Assembly: GCF_003001905.1 (NCBI RefSeq)
Contig: NZ_PVNE01000014.1
Location: 21,822-85,821, forward strand
Reading direction: 5' to 3'
Source of the DNA: Planifilum fimeticola
GTDB taxonomy: Bacteria > Bacillota > Bacilli > Thermoactinomycetales > DSM-44946
DNA length: 64,000 nt
Positions 17,540 through 25,152 of this stretch are shown here, piece by piece (positions within the stretch are counted from its first letter, which is position 1; every line of letters starts with the position of its first letter). Position numbers and translations under genes: made by a program. The notes under the pieces were generated by a model. It ran no database searches, was not told where the DNA came from, and saw only the letters and a list, made by a program, of their open reading frames with translations.

Positions 17540-17607
17540 CGGTTTCTCCTCGATGGCGGATCACTTCTCTCTTCTGCACTGCGGCAGTTAATCCCTCGGT
17601 CGTACCT

Positions 17608-17636
17608 ATGATAACACGTACCCGTTGTTACGACAA
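17608..17636 (-). promoter_or_regulatory. Promoter of the minus-strand envelope operon
   Basis: Reading the minus strand, TTGTCG and TATCAT are separated by 17 bases. This good vegetative-type promoter lies about 70 bases before the glycosyltransferase start. Confidence 0.6.
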
Positions 17637-17802
17637 TTCTTTTTCCGACAGTGAAAAACTTGGCGGAAAACGAAATTGATAAAATTAGGTATATTCCCAA
17701 TCATTATTTAAATTACAACCACCCTGATCTCCCCTTTCCTTCCGATCCTCTGAAGTGCCGGGGATTGAGGGATTTTCCGGGGGAGGAGGGAGGGGGTGTT
17801 TG

Positions 17803-17831
17803 TTGACAAACTGTAATGAATGTGAAATACT
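17803..17831 (+). promoter_or_regulatory. Promoter of the CDP-ribitol/polymerase operon
   Basis: A consensus TTGACA (17803-17808) and AATACT (17826-17831) are separated by 17 bases, about 70 bases before the cytidylyltransferase gene. Confidence 0.6.
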
Positions 17832-17903
17832 TATTTCCGAACAAAAAGGGGTATCCATCGTTCCTTGATTTTTTAACACATTTTATAAAGCGGGGAAGAG
17901 GAA

Positions 17904-18590
17904 ATGGAACAAATCAGCATGATTCTGTTGTCCGGCGGAATTGGAACCAGGATGAAAGCGAGTGTTCCGAAGCAGTTTTTGCCCATTGGCGGCAAACCGA
18001 TTATCGTTCATGTGTTGGAAAAATTGGAGAATATTGAAGAAATTTCTGAAGTGATCGTTCCTTCTCCGCGAAATTATATGGAACAAACAAGCGAAGTGAT
18101 CCGCAATTACCAATTCAGCAAGCCGGTTCAAGTGATCGAGGGTGGAAAAACTCGGCAGGAGTCTGTATATAAAGCGCTCAAGCGCGTGACGCAAGAGAAC
18201 GTGTTGATTCATGAGTCGGTTCGCCCCTTCGTGACGCAGGAGGAATTTGAGCGCCTGATCCGCACCGGGGAGCAGAATGCAACATACGGTTTGGATATTC
18301 CGTTTACGGTATTGGAAGGCAAGGAGTATATCGAAAGGAACCTGGACCGAGACCGGTTGATCAACATCCAGCTGCCACAGAAGTTTGATGCCAAAAAGCT
18401 GCTTGCGGCCCATGAACAGGCGATCAGGGACGGAAAATCGTTCACGGAGGATGTCAGCCTCTATTTCCACTACAACCGTGAACGGATCAAGGTCTTGCGA
18501 GGCACCGAATACAACATCAAAATCACGATGCCCATCGACCAGACCATCGGGGAGATCATATACAAAGAGTACATTCTGGGGGGAGAATAA
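17904..18590 (+). CDS. IspD/TarI-type cytidylyltransferase
   Basis: 228 residues. LLSGGIGTRMKASVPKQFL at the N-terminus and GGKTRQESVYKAL near residue 83 are the substrate-binding motifs of the IspD/TarI family. Two reactions are possible, methylerythritol-phosphate or ribitol-5-phosphate cytidylylation. The neighbours favour ribitol: the next gene is an SDR and the third a CDP-polyol phosphotransferase, the same two domains that are fused in the bifunctional CDP-ribitol synthases Acs1/Bcs1 of Haemophilus. GGGGAAGAGG precedes the ATG. The stop shares a base with the next start. Confidence 0.83.
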   Translation: MEQISMILLSGGIGTRMKASVPKQFLPIGGKPIIVHVLEKLENIEEISEVIVPSPRNYMEQTSEVIRNYQFSKPVQVIEGGKTRQESVYKALKRVTQENVLIHESVRPFVTQEEFERLIRTGEQNATYGLDIPFTVLEGKEYIERNLDRDRLINIQLPQKFDAKKLLAAHEQAIRDGKSFTEDVSLYFHYNRERIKVLRGTEYNIKITMPIDQTIGEIIYKEYILGGE

Positions 18591-19381
18591 TGTCGACTTG
18601 TCTGATCACCGGCGCCAGCAGAGGAATTGGCCGCGCGATCGCTATCAAGCTGAGCGAACGGGAAGATTTCCAGAATTTTGTCCTCCTGTCCCGCAGTCAA
18701 AAGGGCCTGGAGGAGACGAAGAGGCTGATGAACCCGAAAAAGCGGGTGGATTTATACAGCGTGGATGTTACGCGGTTTGAGGAGATCCAAAAGATCGTGG
18801 ATCAGGTGATCCGGGATTACGGCCGGATCGATTACCTGCTCAACGTGGCGGGTTATGCCGAGCCCAAATCCCTTTTGGAAACCACGATCGATAATTGGAC
18901 GCAGACCTATCTCATCAACGTCCACTCCCTGTTCTTTATCACCCGGGAAGTGGTCAAGCACATGAAGAAAACCGGCGGGAAGATTCTGAACGTGGCCTCC
19001 ACGGCCGGAATGTCCTCGCGGCCCGGATGGCTTGCGTACTCCTCCTCCAAAGCGGCCGTGATCAGCATGTCGCAAACGCTGTCCGATGAGCTGGCGGAAT
19101 ACGGAATCAAGGTGTACTGCATTTCGCCGGGACGGTGCGCGACGGAACTGCGGAGGATTTTGGCCCCCGATGAGGATCAATCCAAGATCATGCAGCCGGA
19201 ACACGTGGCAGATGTTGTAAACAATCTGCTTTCCGAAAGCGGTATCTGCCTGGACGGCCAAAACATCGTCATTCGTCAGCAACAGCAACCGAAAAAAAAG
19301 GCGGAGCCGTCCGACGCGGAACCGAAAAAAAAGGCCGAAGACAAAGCCGAAGAGAAATTGGAAAAGGAGATCACCGCGTAA
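18590..19381 (+). CDS. SDR-family reductase, probably ribulose-5-phosphate reductase
   Basis: 263 residues. Cofactor motif TGASRGIGRAIA at the N-terminus, LLNVAGYAEPKS, catalytic Ser in LNVASTAGMSS and YSSSKAAV give a complete short-chain dehydrogenase. From about residue 226 a low-complexity Lys/Glu/Ala tail follows (KKKAEPSDAEPKKKAEDKAE) that is not part of the fold. Coupling to the IspD/TarI-like gene (TAATG overlap) suggests it makes the polyol phosphate that is then cytidylylated, as in the fused Acs1/Bcs1 proteins. This substrate is inferred from context. Confidence 0.83.
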   Translation: MSTCLITGASRGIGRAIAIKLSEREDFQNFVLLSRSQKGLEETKRLMNPKKRVDLYSVDVTRFEEIQKIVDQVIRDYGRIDYLLNVAGYAEPKSLLETTIDNWTQTYLINVHSLFFITREVVKHMKKTGGKILNVASTAGMSSRPGWLAYSSSKAAVISMSQTLSDELAEYGIKVYCISPGRCATELRRILAPDEDQSKIMQPEHVADVVNNLLSESGICLDGQNIVIRQQQQPKKKAEPSDAEPKKKAEDKAEEKLEKEITA

Positions 19382-19470
19382 AAATAAGAATGGGATGAGG
19401 GGATCTGCGCATCTCGGGCAGGTCCTCTTTCGTAGCCGGAAACAAAACGTGGAAAGAGGTAATACCATTG

Positions 19471-20805
19471 ATGGATTTGACGTACCTCCTGAGCCTCGCG
19501 GCGGCATTTCTGTTCGGCGTATTCGTTGGGGTCTACAGGAAGAAAATAAAGGTTCACACCCGAAGGCTGGTGGGTGTTCTCCTGTACAACACCGTCCGCC
19601 TTTTCCCGAGAAACGGGAGGATCGTCGTATTTGGTTCGGAAGGCGGACGGGGGTACAGAGGGAATCCCAAATACCTCTTTTTGCGGATGCGGCGGGATCC
19701 GAGAATTCGGTGCATCTGGATTTTGAAGGATCGGAGCGTCGTCGAGCGCCTGAACAGTGAGGGAATCGAGGCCTACTATTATCATTCCCTCAAGGGGATC
19801 TATTATCAACTTCGCGCCAAGGTGTTCATTCATTCCCATTCGTTCCACGACGATTTCGACCGCTTTTTCCTGGGAGGGGCCATTTCCGTCAACACCTGGC
19901 ACGGAGTCGGTCTGAAAAAGGTGTGGGCGGCCAATAAGAAGACCTTCACTTACAAGGTGCTTCACGAAACCAACCCGATCAAGAAATTTTTGGGGATGTT
20001 GCTGGTCCGCACGATGTTCGGGCGGGAAAATTACGTCATCTCGACGAGCGAAAGGGTCTCCTCCTATTACCCCGAAACCTTCCTCGTTTCCGAGGAGAAT
20101 GTCTTTTCCCTGGGGCAAGCCCGGAATGACGTCTTTTTCGGCGAGTTTGAAGAGGAGGAGGACCAGTTTCCGGAGTACATCAAAAACAACCGCGTGATCA
20201 CCTACATGCCCACCCACCGATATTACGGGAAACTGGACCGTGAAATCAGCGAGGTACTGGATCTGGAGAAGATCGACAAATTCTGCGAAGAACACGGGTA
20301 TATCTTCCTGATCAAGCGCCACATGTACAGCAGGGGGCAGATCCCGGAAACGCTGAAACATGTCAAGGATGTCAGCCAGGAGGATTTGGATCCGCAACTG
20401 CTGTTGAAATACACCGACGTCCTCATCACTGACTATTCCAGCTGCTACACGGATTACCTGTTGCTCGACCGGCCGGTCATCTTCTACTGTTACGACCTGG
20501 AGCGGTACCTGGAGCAGTCCAACGAGATGTATTTCGACTATTTCGAGGTGACGCCCGGGCCCAGGGTGAAGGACTTCAACGCTTTGCTCGAAGCGATGAC
20601 GGATGCGGTAGAAGGCCGCGACGAATACGCCGGAGAACGGAAACGGGTTCTCAATATCTTCTACGCCAAAGAGAATCAGTCTCCGGTCACCGACAAACAG
20701 GTGGATTTCATCTACAACAACGTTTTGAAGCTGTCTCCCGCGGAGAAATCGGATTCCGAAGTTCAGGATGCTTCCATCCGGGAGCTGAAGCGGGAAGTCG
20801 GCTGA
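19471..20805 (+). CDS. CDP-glycerol/CDP-ribitol polyol-phosphotransferase (TagB/TagF family)
   Basis: 444 residues. After one N-terminal hydrophobic segment comes a glyphos-transferase domain with the family's key motifs: NTWHGVGLKK near residue 145, TYMPTHRYY near 250, and LITDYSSCYTDYLLLDRPV near 325. The two histidines and the TDYSS loop bind the CDP-polyol. The single catalytic domain is the size of TagB/TarB/TarF-type primases and polymerases of wall teichoic acid. AAAGAGG lies before ATG 19471; a TTG one codon earlier is also possible. It ends the plus-strand operon and is followed by a strong terminator. Confidence 0.9.
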   Translation: MDLTYLLSLAAAFLFGVFVGVYRKKIKVHTRRLVGVLLYNTVRLFPRNGRIVVFGSEGGRGYRGNPKYLFLRMRRDPRIRCIWILKDRSVVERLNSEGIEAYYYHSLKGIYYQLRAKVFIHSHSFHDDFDRFFLGGAISVNTWHGVGLKKVWAANKKTFTYKVLHETNPIKKFLGMLLVRTMFGRENYVISTSERVSSYYPETFLVSEENVFSLGQARNDVFFGEFEEEEDQFPEYIKNNRVITYMPTHRYYGKLDREISEVLDLEKIDKFCEEHGYIFLIKRHMYSRGQIPETLKHVKDVSQEDLDPQLLLKYTDVLITDYSSCYTDYLLLDRPVIFYCYDLERYLEQSNEMYFDYFEVTPGPRVKDFNALLEAMTDAVEGRDEYAGERKRVLNIFYAKENQSPVTDKQVDFIYNNVLKLSPAEKSDSEVQDASIRELKREVG

Positions 20806-20811
20806 TCCACG

Positions 20812-20842
20812 AAAAAACCGGGATGACGGATCCCGGTTTTTT
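20812..20842 (+). terminator. Terminator of the CDP-ribitol/polymerase operon
   Basis: CCGGGA/TCCCGG stem extended by AAAAAA/TTTTTT, loop TGACGGA, then T-run. It also works on the minus strand. Confidence 0.85.
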
Positions 20843-20939
20843 TCATGGCTAGATTTTGGGCAGAAGAAAGGAATGGGAGAGATTCGCCGTTCTCCCGTGG
20901 ATGTCGACAGGAAGCCGAACCAAAACAAACGGGTGTGTA

Positions 20940-21131
20940 TCAAGCCTTGTTGTCCGCTTGGTTGTCTAGCATTCGGCGATACCGCTCAAATTTTTTGTCG
21001 ATAGACTGGATCACCTGGTCAAACCGGCCGGCTTTCACCATCTCCATATACTCTTCTCTGCTGATCTCACCGGCTCGGTACTGGTCGTGCAATGCCTTGA
21101 CCCGTTGGTGGAAGGTCGGCTTTTTTCTCAT
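20940..21131 (-). CDS. Small SHOCT-like protein (63 aa)
   Basis: 63 charged residues. LHDQYRAGEISREEYMEMVK resembles the short C-terminal SHOCT oligomerisation motif (Gly-Glu-Ile-Ser/Thr-x-Glu-Glu-Tyr/Phe). The ATG overlaps the stop of the GAF gene (ATGA) and has AGGAGGG before it, so it is translated with that gene. The function is unknown. Confidence 0.65.
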   Translation of the reverse strand: MRKKPTFHQRVKALHDQYRAGEISREEYMEMVKAGRFDQVIQSIDKKFERYRRMLDNQADNKA

Positions 21132-22048
21132 CCGTGTTTACCCTCCTCAAAGGATCCTTGCGATAATTTCCGATCGATGTACAGCAAGGAACTGAACACC
21201 TTTGCGAAGGCCGCAACGTATCGGGGATCCAGGGGGTGCTCAAAAGCACCGGTCACGTCGGCGTTCACGGTCAGGATGCCCAGTTTCTCTTCGTTTGCGA
21301 AGATCGGGCTGGCGATCATCGATCGGGTTTGGGGCGGGAGCTCGGTAAAGGGGACTTCGCTGTCCAATAGTTTGTCCCAATACTTGGTGGATTCGTTCAG
21401 CCAAACCCATCCTTCCGGTGATTTGACGGTCAGGGAGGGGCGATAATTGCGGAAGCTGGAGCCGAAGCCGATCATTTGATAAGGAAGGAGTCGTCCTTGG
21501 TCCTCCGGATCGACGATGAAAACGGCGACACCCGGATGAACGGCAATCTCATTGGCCATGGCCGACTGGATGCTGTCGATCACGTAGGGGTAGTCGATCT
21601 CAAAAGCATCTCCCGATTTATTGTACGAACGGGTCAGCGCGGTTGATACCCCATCCGCCAGGATTTCCAGCACGGCGATAAAATTGTTGTTCCGATCGGC
21701 CTCCTTTTTCATGTCCCGCTCAATGTCCTGCAATATTCTTTTCAATGTGTCGATCTTCCGATCCTTTTCATTCATGTAGTCCTTGAGCGGATGCAGTCCC
21801 GGGGCAACCTCGGTTGCAAACTCCATCTCGGCCGGAAGACTGCTGATTTCCACGTCGGATCCCGTCGTTTTGTCCATACCCTTTTTTTCGGGGGTTTGAA
21901 ACCCGTAGGGGATCCATTTTCCTGTGAAAACTCGGTAACAAATTGCGATTGCTGCGAAGACGAGCACCAAGGCAAACCCGAGAATGACATATTTCATCCA
22001 GGAAAATTCGTCCAGGCTGCCGATGATATATTGATCCCACGACGGCAT
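21128..22048 (-). CDS. Membrane-anchored GAF-domain protein
   Basis: 306 residues. One membrane helix at about residues 18-38, then a short coiled segment (KDRKIDTLKRILQDIERDMKK), then a GAF-like sensor domain from about 130 to 290 ending with SPIFANEEKLGILTVNADV. No kinase, GGDEF or DNA-binding output domain is present, so it probably signals through a partner, perhaps the coupled 63-residue protein. GGAGGAG precedes the ATG. Confidence 0.72.
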   Translation of the reverse strand: MPSWDQYIIGSLDEFSWMKYVILGFALVLVFAAIAICYRVFTGKWIPYGFQTPEKKGMDKTTGSDVEISSLPAEMEFATEVAPGLHPLKDYMNEKDRKIDTLKRILQDIERDMKKEADRNNNFIAVLEILADGVSTALTRSYNKSGDAFEIDYPYVIDSIQSAMANEIAVHPGVAVFIVDPEDQGRLLPYQMIGFGSSFRNYRPSLTVKSPEGWVWLNESTKYWDKLLDSEVPFTELPPQTRSMIASPIFANEEKLGILTVNADVTGAFEHPLDPRYVAAFAKVFSSLLYIDRKLSQGSFEEGKHG

Positions 22049-22067
22049 CGCATCTCCTCCGAAGCCA

Positions 22068-22096
22068 GTTGTAGTACAATTTTATTCGATTGTCAA
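22068..22096 (-). promoter_or_regulatory. Promoter of the GAF gene
   Basis: On the minus strand TTGACA (22096-22091) and TACAAC (22073-22068) are 17 bases apart, just before the GAF gene. Confidence 0.55.
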
Positions 22097-22670
22097 TTGG
22101 GCGTTTCCTTCCTATTTTATATTATATAATAAAAGTTTAAACTATGCTGCCATTTTTTCTGCAACGAAAAGCAATATTTATGAGGAAGAATAATAAGGTA
22201 TACATTGGAGTGTCGATGTGTCGCGCGGCAGGGTGTTCCGTCCGGAAAACGCTAATGTTTTATGCGGATCGGAGGGATTATTGAACAATGTGGCCGTATC
22301 GGCGGCCCGGGTTGCTCCTGCGGCGAGTTGCCCCTTGAAGCCTCCCGCGCTCCCTTTTCATATGCTTATGATATATCGGTAGGCGGCATGCCGGGTCAAC
22401 TCTTTTCCGCGACCCCGACGCATCGGGAAAGGAATGGGGAGGAAGAAAGTAGAAGTAGGTGGAAGGGGCCATCCCTTCTTCCGGAGGATGGAACCGTGGA
22501 TGGAAAGGCCGGGATAGCGGAACGCTTTTCTTTTTGCCCGGCAATTCCATTTATTTTCATTAAAGGGAATTGAAGTTCGTTTGTCCGGACACATCGGGTG
22601 ATGCCCATCAAAAGGTTCTTGGCAATACTGGAGAGAAAACCCTTCGGTTTTCAGAAGGAGCGTGATCGCA
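22097..22670. other. Long intergenic region before yerB
   Basis: About 570 bases with no convincing gene. The first 100 bases are strongly AT-rich (22112-22200), followed by GC-rich sequence. A possible hairpin GCCGGG...CCCGGC spans 22518-22551 with a wide loop. An open frame at 22262-22573 has no protein-like composition. Confidence 0.4.
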
Positions 22671-23669
22671 TTGCGCAGAGGGGCTGCACTTCTGCTCGCT
22701 GTGGTGCTGTTGATGTTGCCGGTGGGATGTGGATGGATGCCCTCCAAAACCGAGAAGGAGACGACGGGAGAACCGCGGGAAACGGCTGAACCGCCTCCGC
22801 CGGATCCGCTCACCGGGTTGCCTTCGGAGGGGCCTGCTCACCCCACGTTGATGGTGATGGTGAACAATCACCGGAAGGCGAGGCCCCAATCCGGGTTGAA
22901 CCGGGCGGATCTGGTCGTGGAGATTCTGGCGGAGGGGGAGATCACCCGCTTTGCCGCCTTTTATCACAGCCGGACCGAGGGGAAAGTGGGACCGGTCCGC
23001 AGTCTGCGCCCCTATTATCTGGAGTTGGGCCGGGGATTGAACGCGGTGGCGGTCCATGCCGGTGGGTCCACGGCGGCGCTTCAGGAGGTTCGCTCCAGCG
23101 ATTGGCCGAGCCTGGACGGGATCCATCAGGATGCCGGGTATTTCCGCAGGGAAAGGGACCGGCGCGCACCCCACAATCTCTACACGGACTTGAGTCGGTT
23201 GCAGGAGGCTGCGAGGACCAAAGGGTACGGGGACCGGGAGACGAAGCCGGTTTTCCGGTTCGACGAGAACGGAGCGACGGCGGAGGGGGAGCCGGCGGCC
23301 GAAATCGACCTGGTTTATCACAAGCTCTATGAGGCAGGATACCGTTATGACGAGGAATCCGGGGAATACGTCCGCTATACCCAGGGGGAAAAACAGGTGG
23401 ATCGGGAAAGCGGCGAGCCCTTGACGATGGATAACGTGTTGGTGATCAAGGCCAAGCACCGGGTGACGGATGCTGCGGGACACCGGGAAGTGGATTTGAA
23501 GGGGCCCGGATCGGGTGTGTTGTTTCAGCGGGGGAAAGCGATACCGATTCAGTGGGAGAATATAAACGGGGTGATCGTCCCCGTCCGGGACGGGCAAATG
23601 CTTCCCCTCCTTCCCGGGAAAACCTGGATCAATATCCTGCCGGAAACGGGGAAAGTCTCATACCGCTGA
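22671..23669 (+). CDS. yerB: DUF3048 lipoprotein YerB
   Basis: 332 residues. A signal peptide ends in a lipobox near PVGC, followed by a Glu/Pro-rich linker and a DUF3048 domain (LMVMVNNHRKARPQSGLNRADLVVEIL, FAAFYHSRTEGKVGPVRSLRP). YerB-like proteins are outer-face lipoproteins linked to the PcrB/PcrA/LigA gene neighbourhood, as here. The TTG at 22671 is chosen because GAAGGAG ends 10 bases before it; the GTG at 22662 is too close. The precise role is unknown. Confidence 0.85.
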   Translation: MRRGAALLLAVVLLMLPVGCGWMPSKTEKETTGEPRETAEPPPPDPLTGLPSEGPAHPTLMVMVNNHRKARPQSGLNRADLVVEILAEGEITRFAAFYHSRTEGKVGPVRSLRPYYLELGRGLNAVAVHAGGSTAALQEVRSSDWPSLDGIHQDAGYFRRERDRRAPHNLYTDLSRLQEAARTKGYGDRETKPVFRFDENGATAEGEPAAEIDLVYHKLYEAGYRYDEESGEYVRYTQGEKQVDRESGEPLTMDNVLVIKAKHRVTDAAGHREVDLKGPGSGVLFQRGKAIPIQWENINGVIVPVRDGQMLPLLPGKTWINILPETGKVSYR

Positions 23670-23823
23670 TTTCTCCTCCGGCTCGGCCGGGAGGAAATTT
23701 TCCGGCCGTTCGGGATATCATGGGTGAAGACCGTTCCTTCTCGACGGGGAGGAATTTCGACGGATCGGGTCGAATCGTTTTTATCGGGCAAAAGAGCCTC
23801 CCGTCGGGAAGGAGAGAGGATGG

Positions 23824-24132
23824 ATGCCGTTGGATAAAATCAACAAAAAGGAGCTGCACCAGCTGTTTCGGGCGATCCTGAGCTTGAAAACCATCGACGA
23901 GTGCTATCAGTTTTTTGACGACCTGTGCACCGTCGGGGAGATCAAGGCCTTCGCCCAGCGGTTGGAGGTGGCCCGCATGCTCAGGGAAGGCTACACCTAC
24001 AATCAGATCGAGGTTGAAACGGGCGCCAGCACGGCAACCATTTCCCGGGTGAAACGTTGTCTGCATTATGGCATGAACGGCTACGAACTGGTCCTCGACC
24101 GGCTCAAGGAGGAAGCATCCGAAAGCGAGTGA
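23824..24132 (+). CDS. yerC: TrpR-like DNA-binding protein YerC
   Basis: 102 residues of the YerC/YecD family, which share the Trp-repressor fold. The helix-turn-helix is in LREGYTYNQIEVETGASTAT, then ISRVKRCLHYG. It lies between yerB and pcrB as in Bacillus. GGAAGGAG precedes ATG 23824. A terminator about 100 bases downstream separates it from pcrB. The regulated genes cannot be told. Confidence 0.9.
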   Translation: MPLDKINKKELHQLFRAILSLKTIDECYQFFDDLCTVGEIKAFAQRLEVARMLREGYTYNQIEVETGASTATISRVKRCLHYGMNGYELVLDRLKEEASESE

Positions 24133-24228
24133 AGGGGATTGAGCTGGAGCGACGGGAGGCCGAAGGGATGATGGGGCTCCGGCGGGGAAGGGGTTGCCTC
24201 ATGCGGCACTTCGGCATAGATCCAGGAG

Positions 24229-24250
24229 GCGGGGTGATCCCGCTTTTTTT
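24229..24250 (+). terminator. Terminator after yerC
   Basis: Short GCGGG/CCCGC stem with a TGA loop, followed by seven T. An isolated TATAAT at 24324-24329, without a clear -35, could start the pcrB transcript. Confidence 0.6.
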
Positions 24251-24364
24251 GTTCCGGGAAACGGTGAAATCGGAGGGGGTTGCCGACGCCTTGCCATGGC
24301 GCGCGGCGCCTGTCACAATGAGGTATAATGGGTTTGGACGCTCGACGACAGGGGGGAGCCCGAG

Positions 24365-25075
24365 ATGTTGGCGGAACGGGTGGCTTCGTGGCGGCACGTG
24401 TTCAAGCTGGATCCCAACCGGGTCATATCCGACGGGGCCTTGGACCGGATTTGCCGTTCGGGGACCGATGCGGTGGTCATTGGCGGAACCGACGGAATTA
24501 CCTATGAAAACACCTGGGAATTGCTCAAGCGGGTTCGCCGCTATGATGTGCCCTGTTATCAGGAGATCTCTAAGAAGTCGGCAGTGATTCCCGAATTTGA
24601 CGGCTTTTTGATCCCCGTCGTTCTCAATGCGGGGGACCCTCATTGGGTGATCGGCGCCCACCATGAAGCGGTCAAGGTATACGGCAGCTTTATCCCCTGG
24701 GAGCGGGTGGCGGCGGAGGGGTATGTGATCCTGAATCCGGATTCCAAGGTTGCCCGCTTGACGCAGGCCAGATCTTCCCTGTCCGAGGAGGAGGTGACCG
24801 CCTATGCCCGCTTGGCGGAACACCTCTTTCGGATGCCGATTGTCTATGTGGAGTACAGCGGGTGTTTCGGCGACCCCCGGTTGATTCGGGCGGCCCGGGC
24901 GGGGATTTCCCGAAGCCGGCTTTTTTACGGCGGAGGGATCAGCACCCCGGAGCAGGCCCGGGAGGCCGCCCGCCTGGCGGATACGGTGGTCGTGGGCAAT
25001 CTGATTTACTACAATGTGGATGCCGCGGTGCAAACCGTTCGCCATGTGAAGGAGACTCCAAAGGAGATGTCCTGA
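24365..25075 (+). CDS. pcrB: Heptaprenylglyceryl phosphate synthase PcrB
   Basis: 236 residues, a TIM-barrel prenyltransferase. Substrate-binding segments visible are HVFKLDPNRVISD, IGGTDGITYEN, YVEYSGCFGDP and the phosphate-binding FYGGGISTPEQA and VVVGNLIYYN. In Bacillus the enzyme joins sn-glycerol-1-phosphate to heptaprenyl diphosphate, giving an archaeal-type ether lipid precursor. The sn-glycerol-1-phosphate would come from the dehydrogenase at 13942. GGGGGAG precedes the ATG. It heads the pcrB-pcrA-ligA run. Confidence 0.93.
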   Translation: MLAERVASWRHVFKLDPNRVISDGALDRICRSGTDAVVIGGTDGITYENTWELLKRVRRYDVPCYQEISKKSAVIPEFDGFLIPVVLNAGDPHWVIGAHHEAVKVYGSFIPWERVAAEGYVILNPDSKVARLTQARSSLSEEEVTAYARLAEHLFRMPIVYVEYSGCFGDPRLIRAARAGISRSRLFYGGGISTPEQAREAARLADTVVVGNLIYYNVDAAVQTVRHVKETPKEMS

Positions 25076-25152
25076 CCCCTCGGAGGATTGTCCGGGGGTG
25101 GTCTTCGATTCTGTTTACTTTCATTTGAACCGGAGGAAAAAGGAGTGCGAAT

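Larger units (their letters stand above)
17540..17903. other. Divergent intergenic region of the envelope locus
   Basis: 364 bases between two divergent operons. It holds the minus promoter at 17608-17636, an AT-rich middle (17665-17720), a purine-rich tract near 17775-17798 and the plus promoter at 17803-17831. No further gene is apparent. Confidence 0.5.

Noticed and set aside
17470..17700. Minus-strand open frame of 76 codons with an ATG upstream of the glycosyltransferase
   Set aside because: It is in a different frame from the glycosyltransferase, has no protein-like pattern, and crosses the promoter.
22262..22573. Plus-strand open frame of 103 codons before yerB
   Set aside because: No ribosome binding site, no hydrophobic or domain pattern, and mixed base composition unlike real neighbours.
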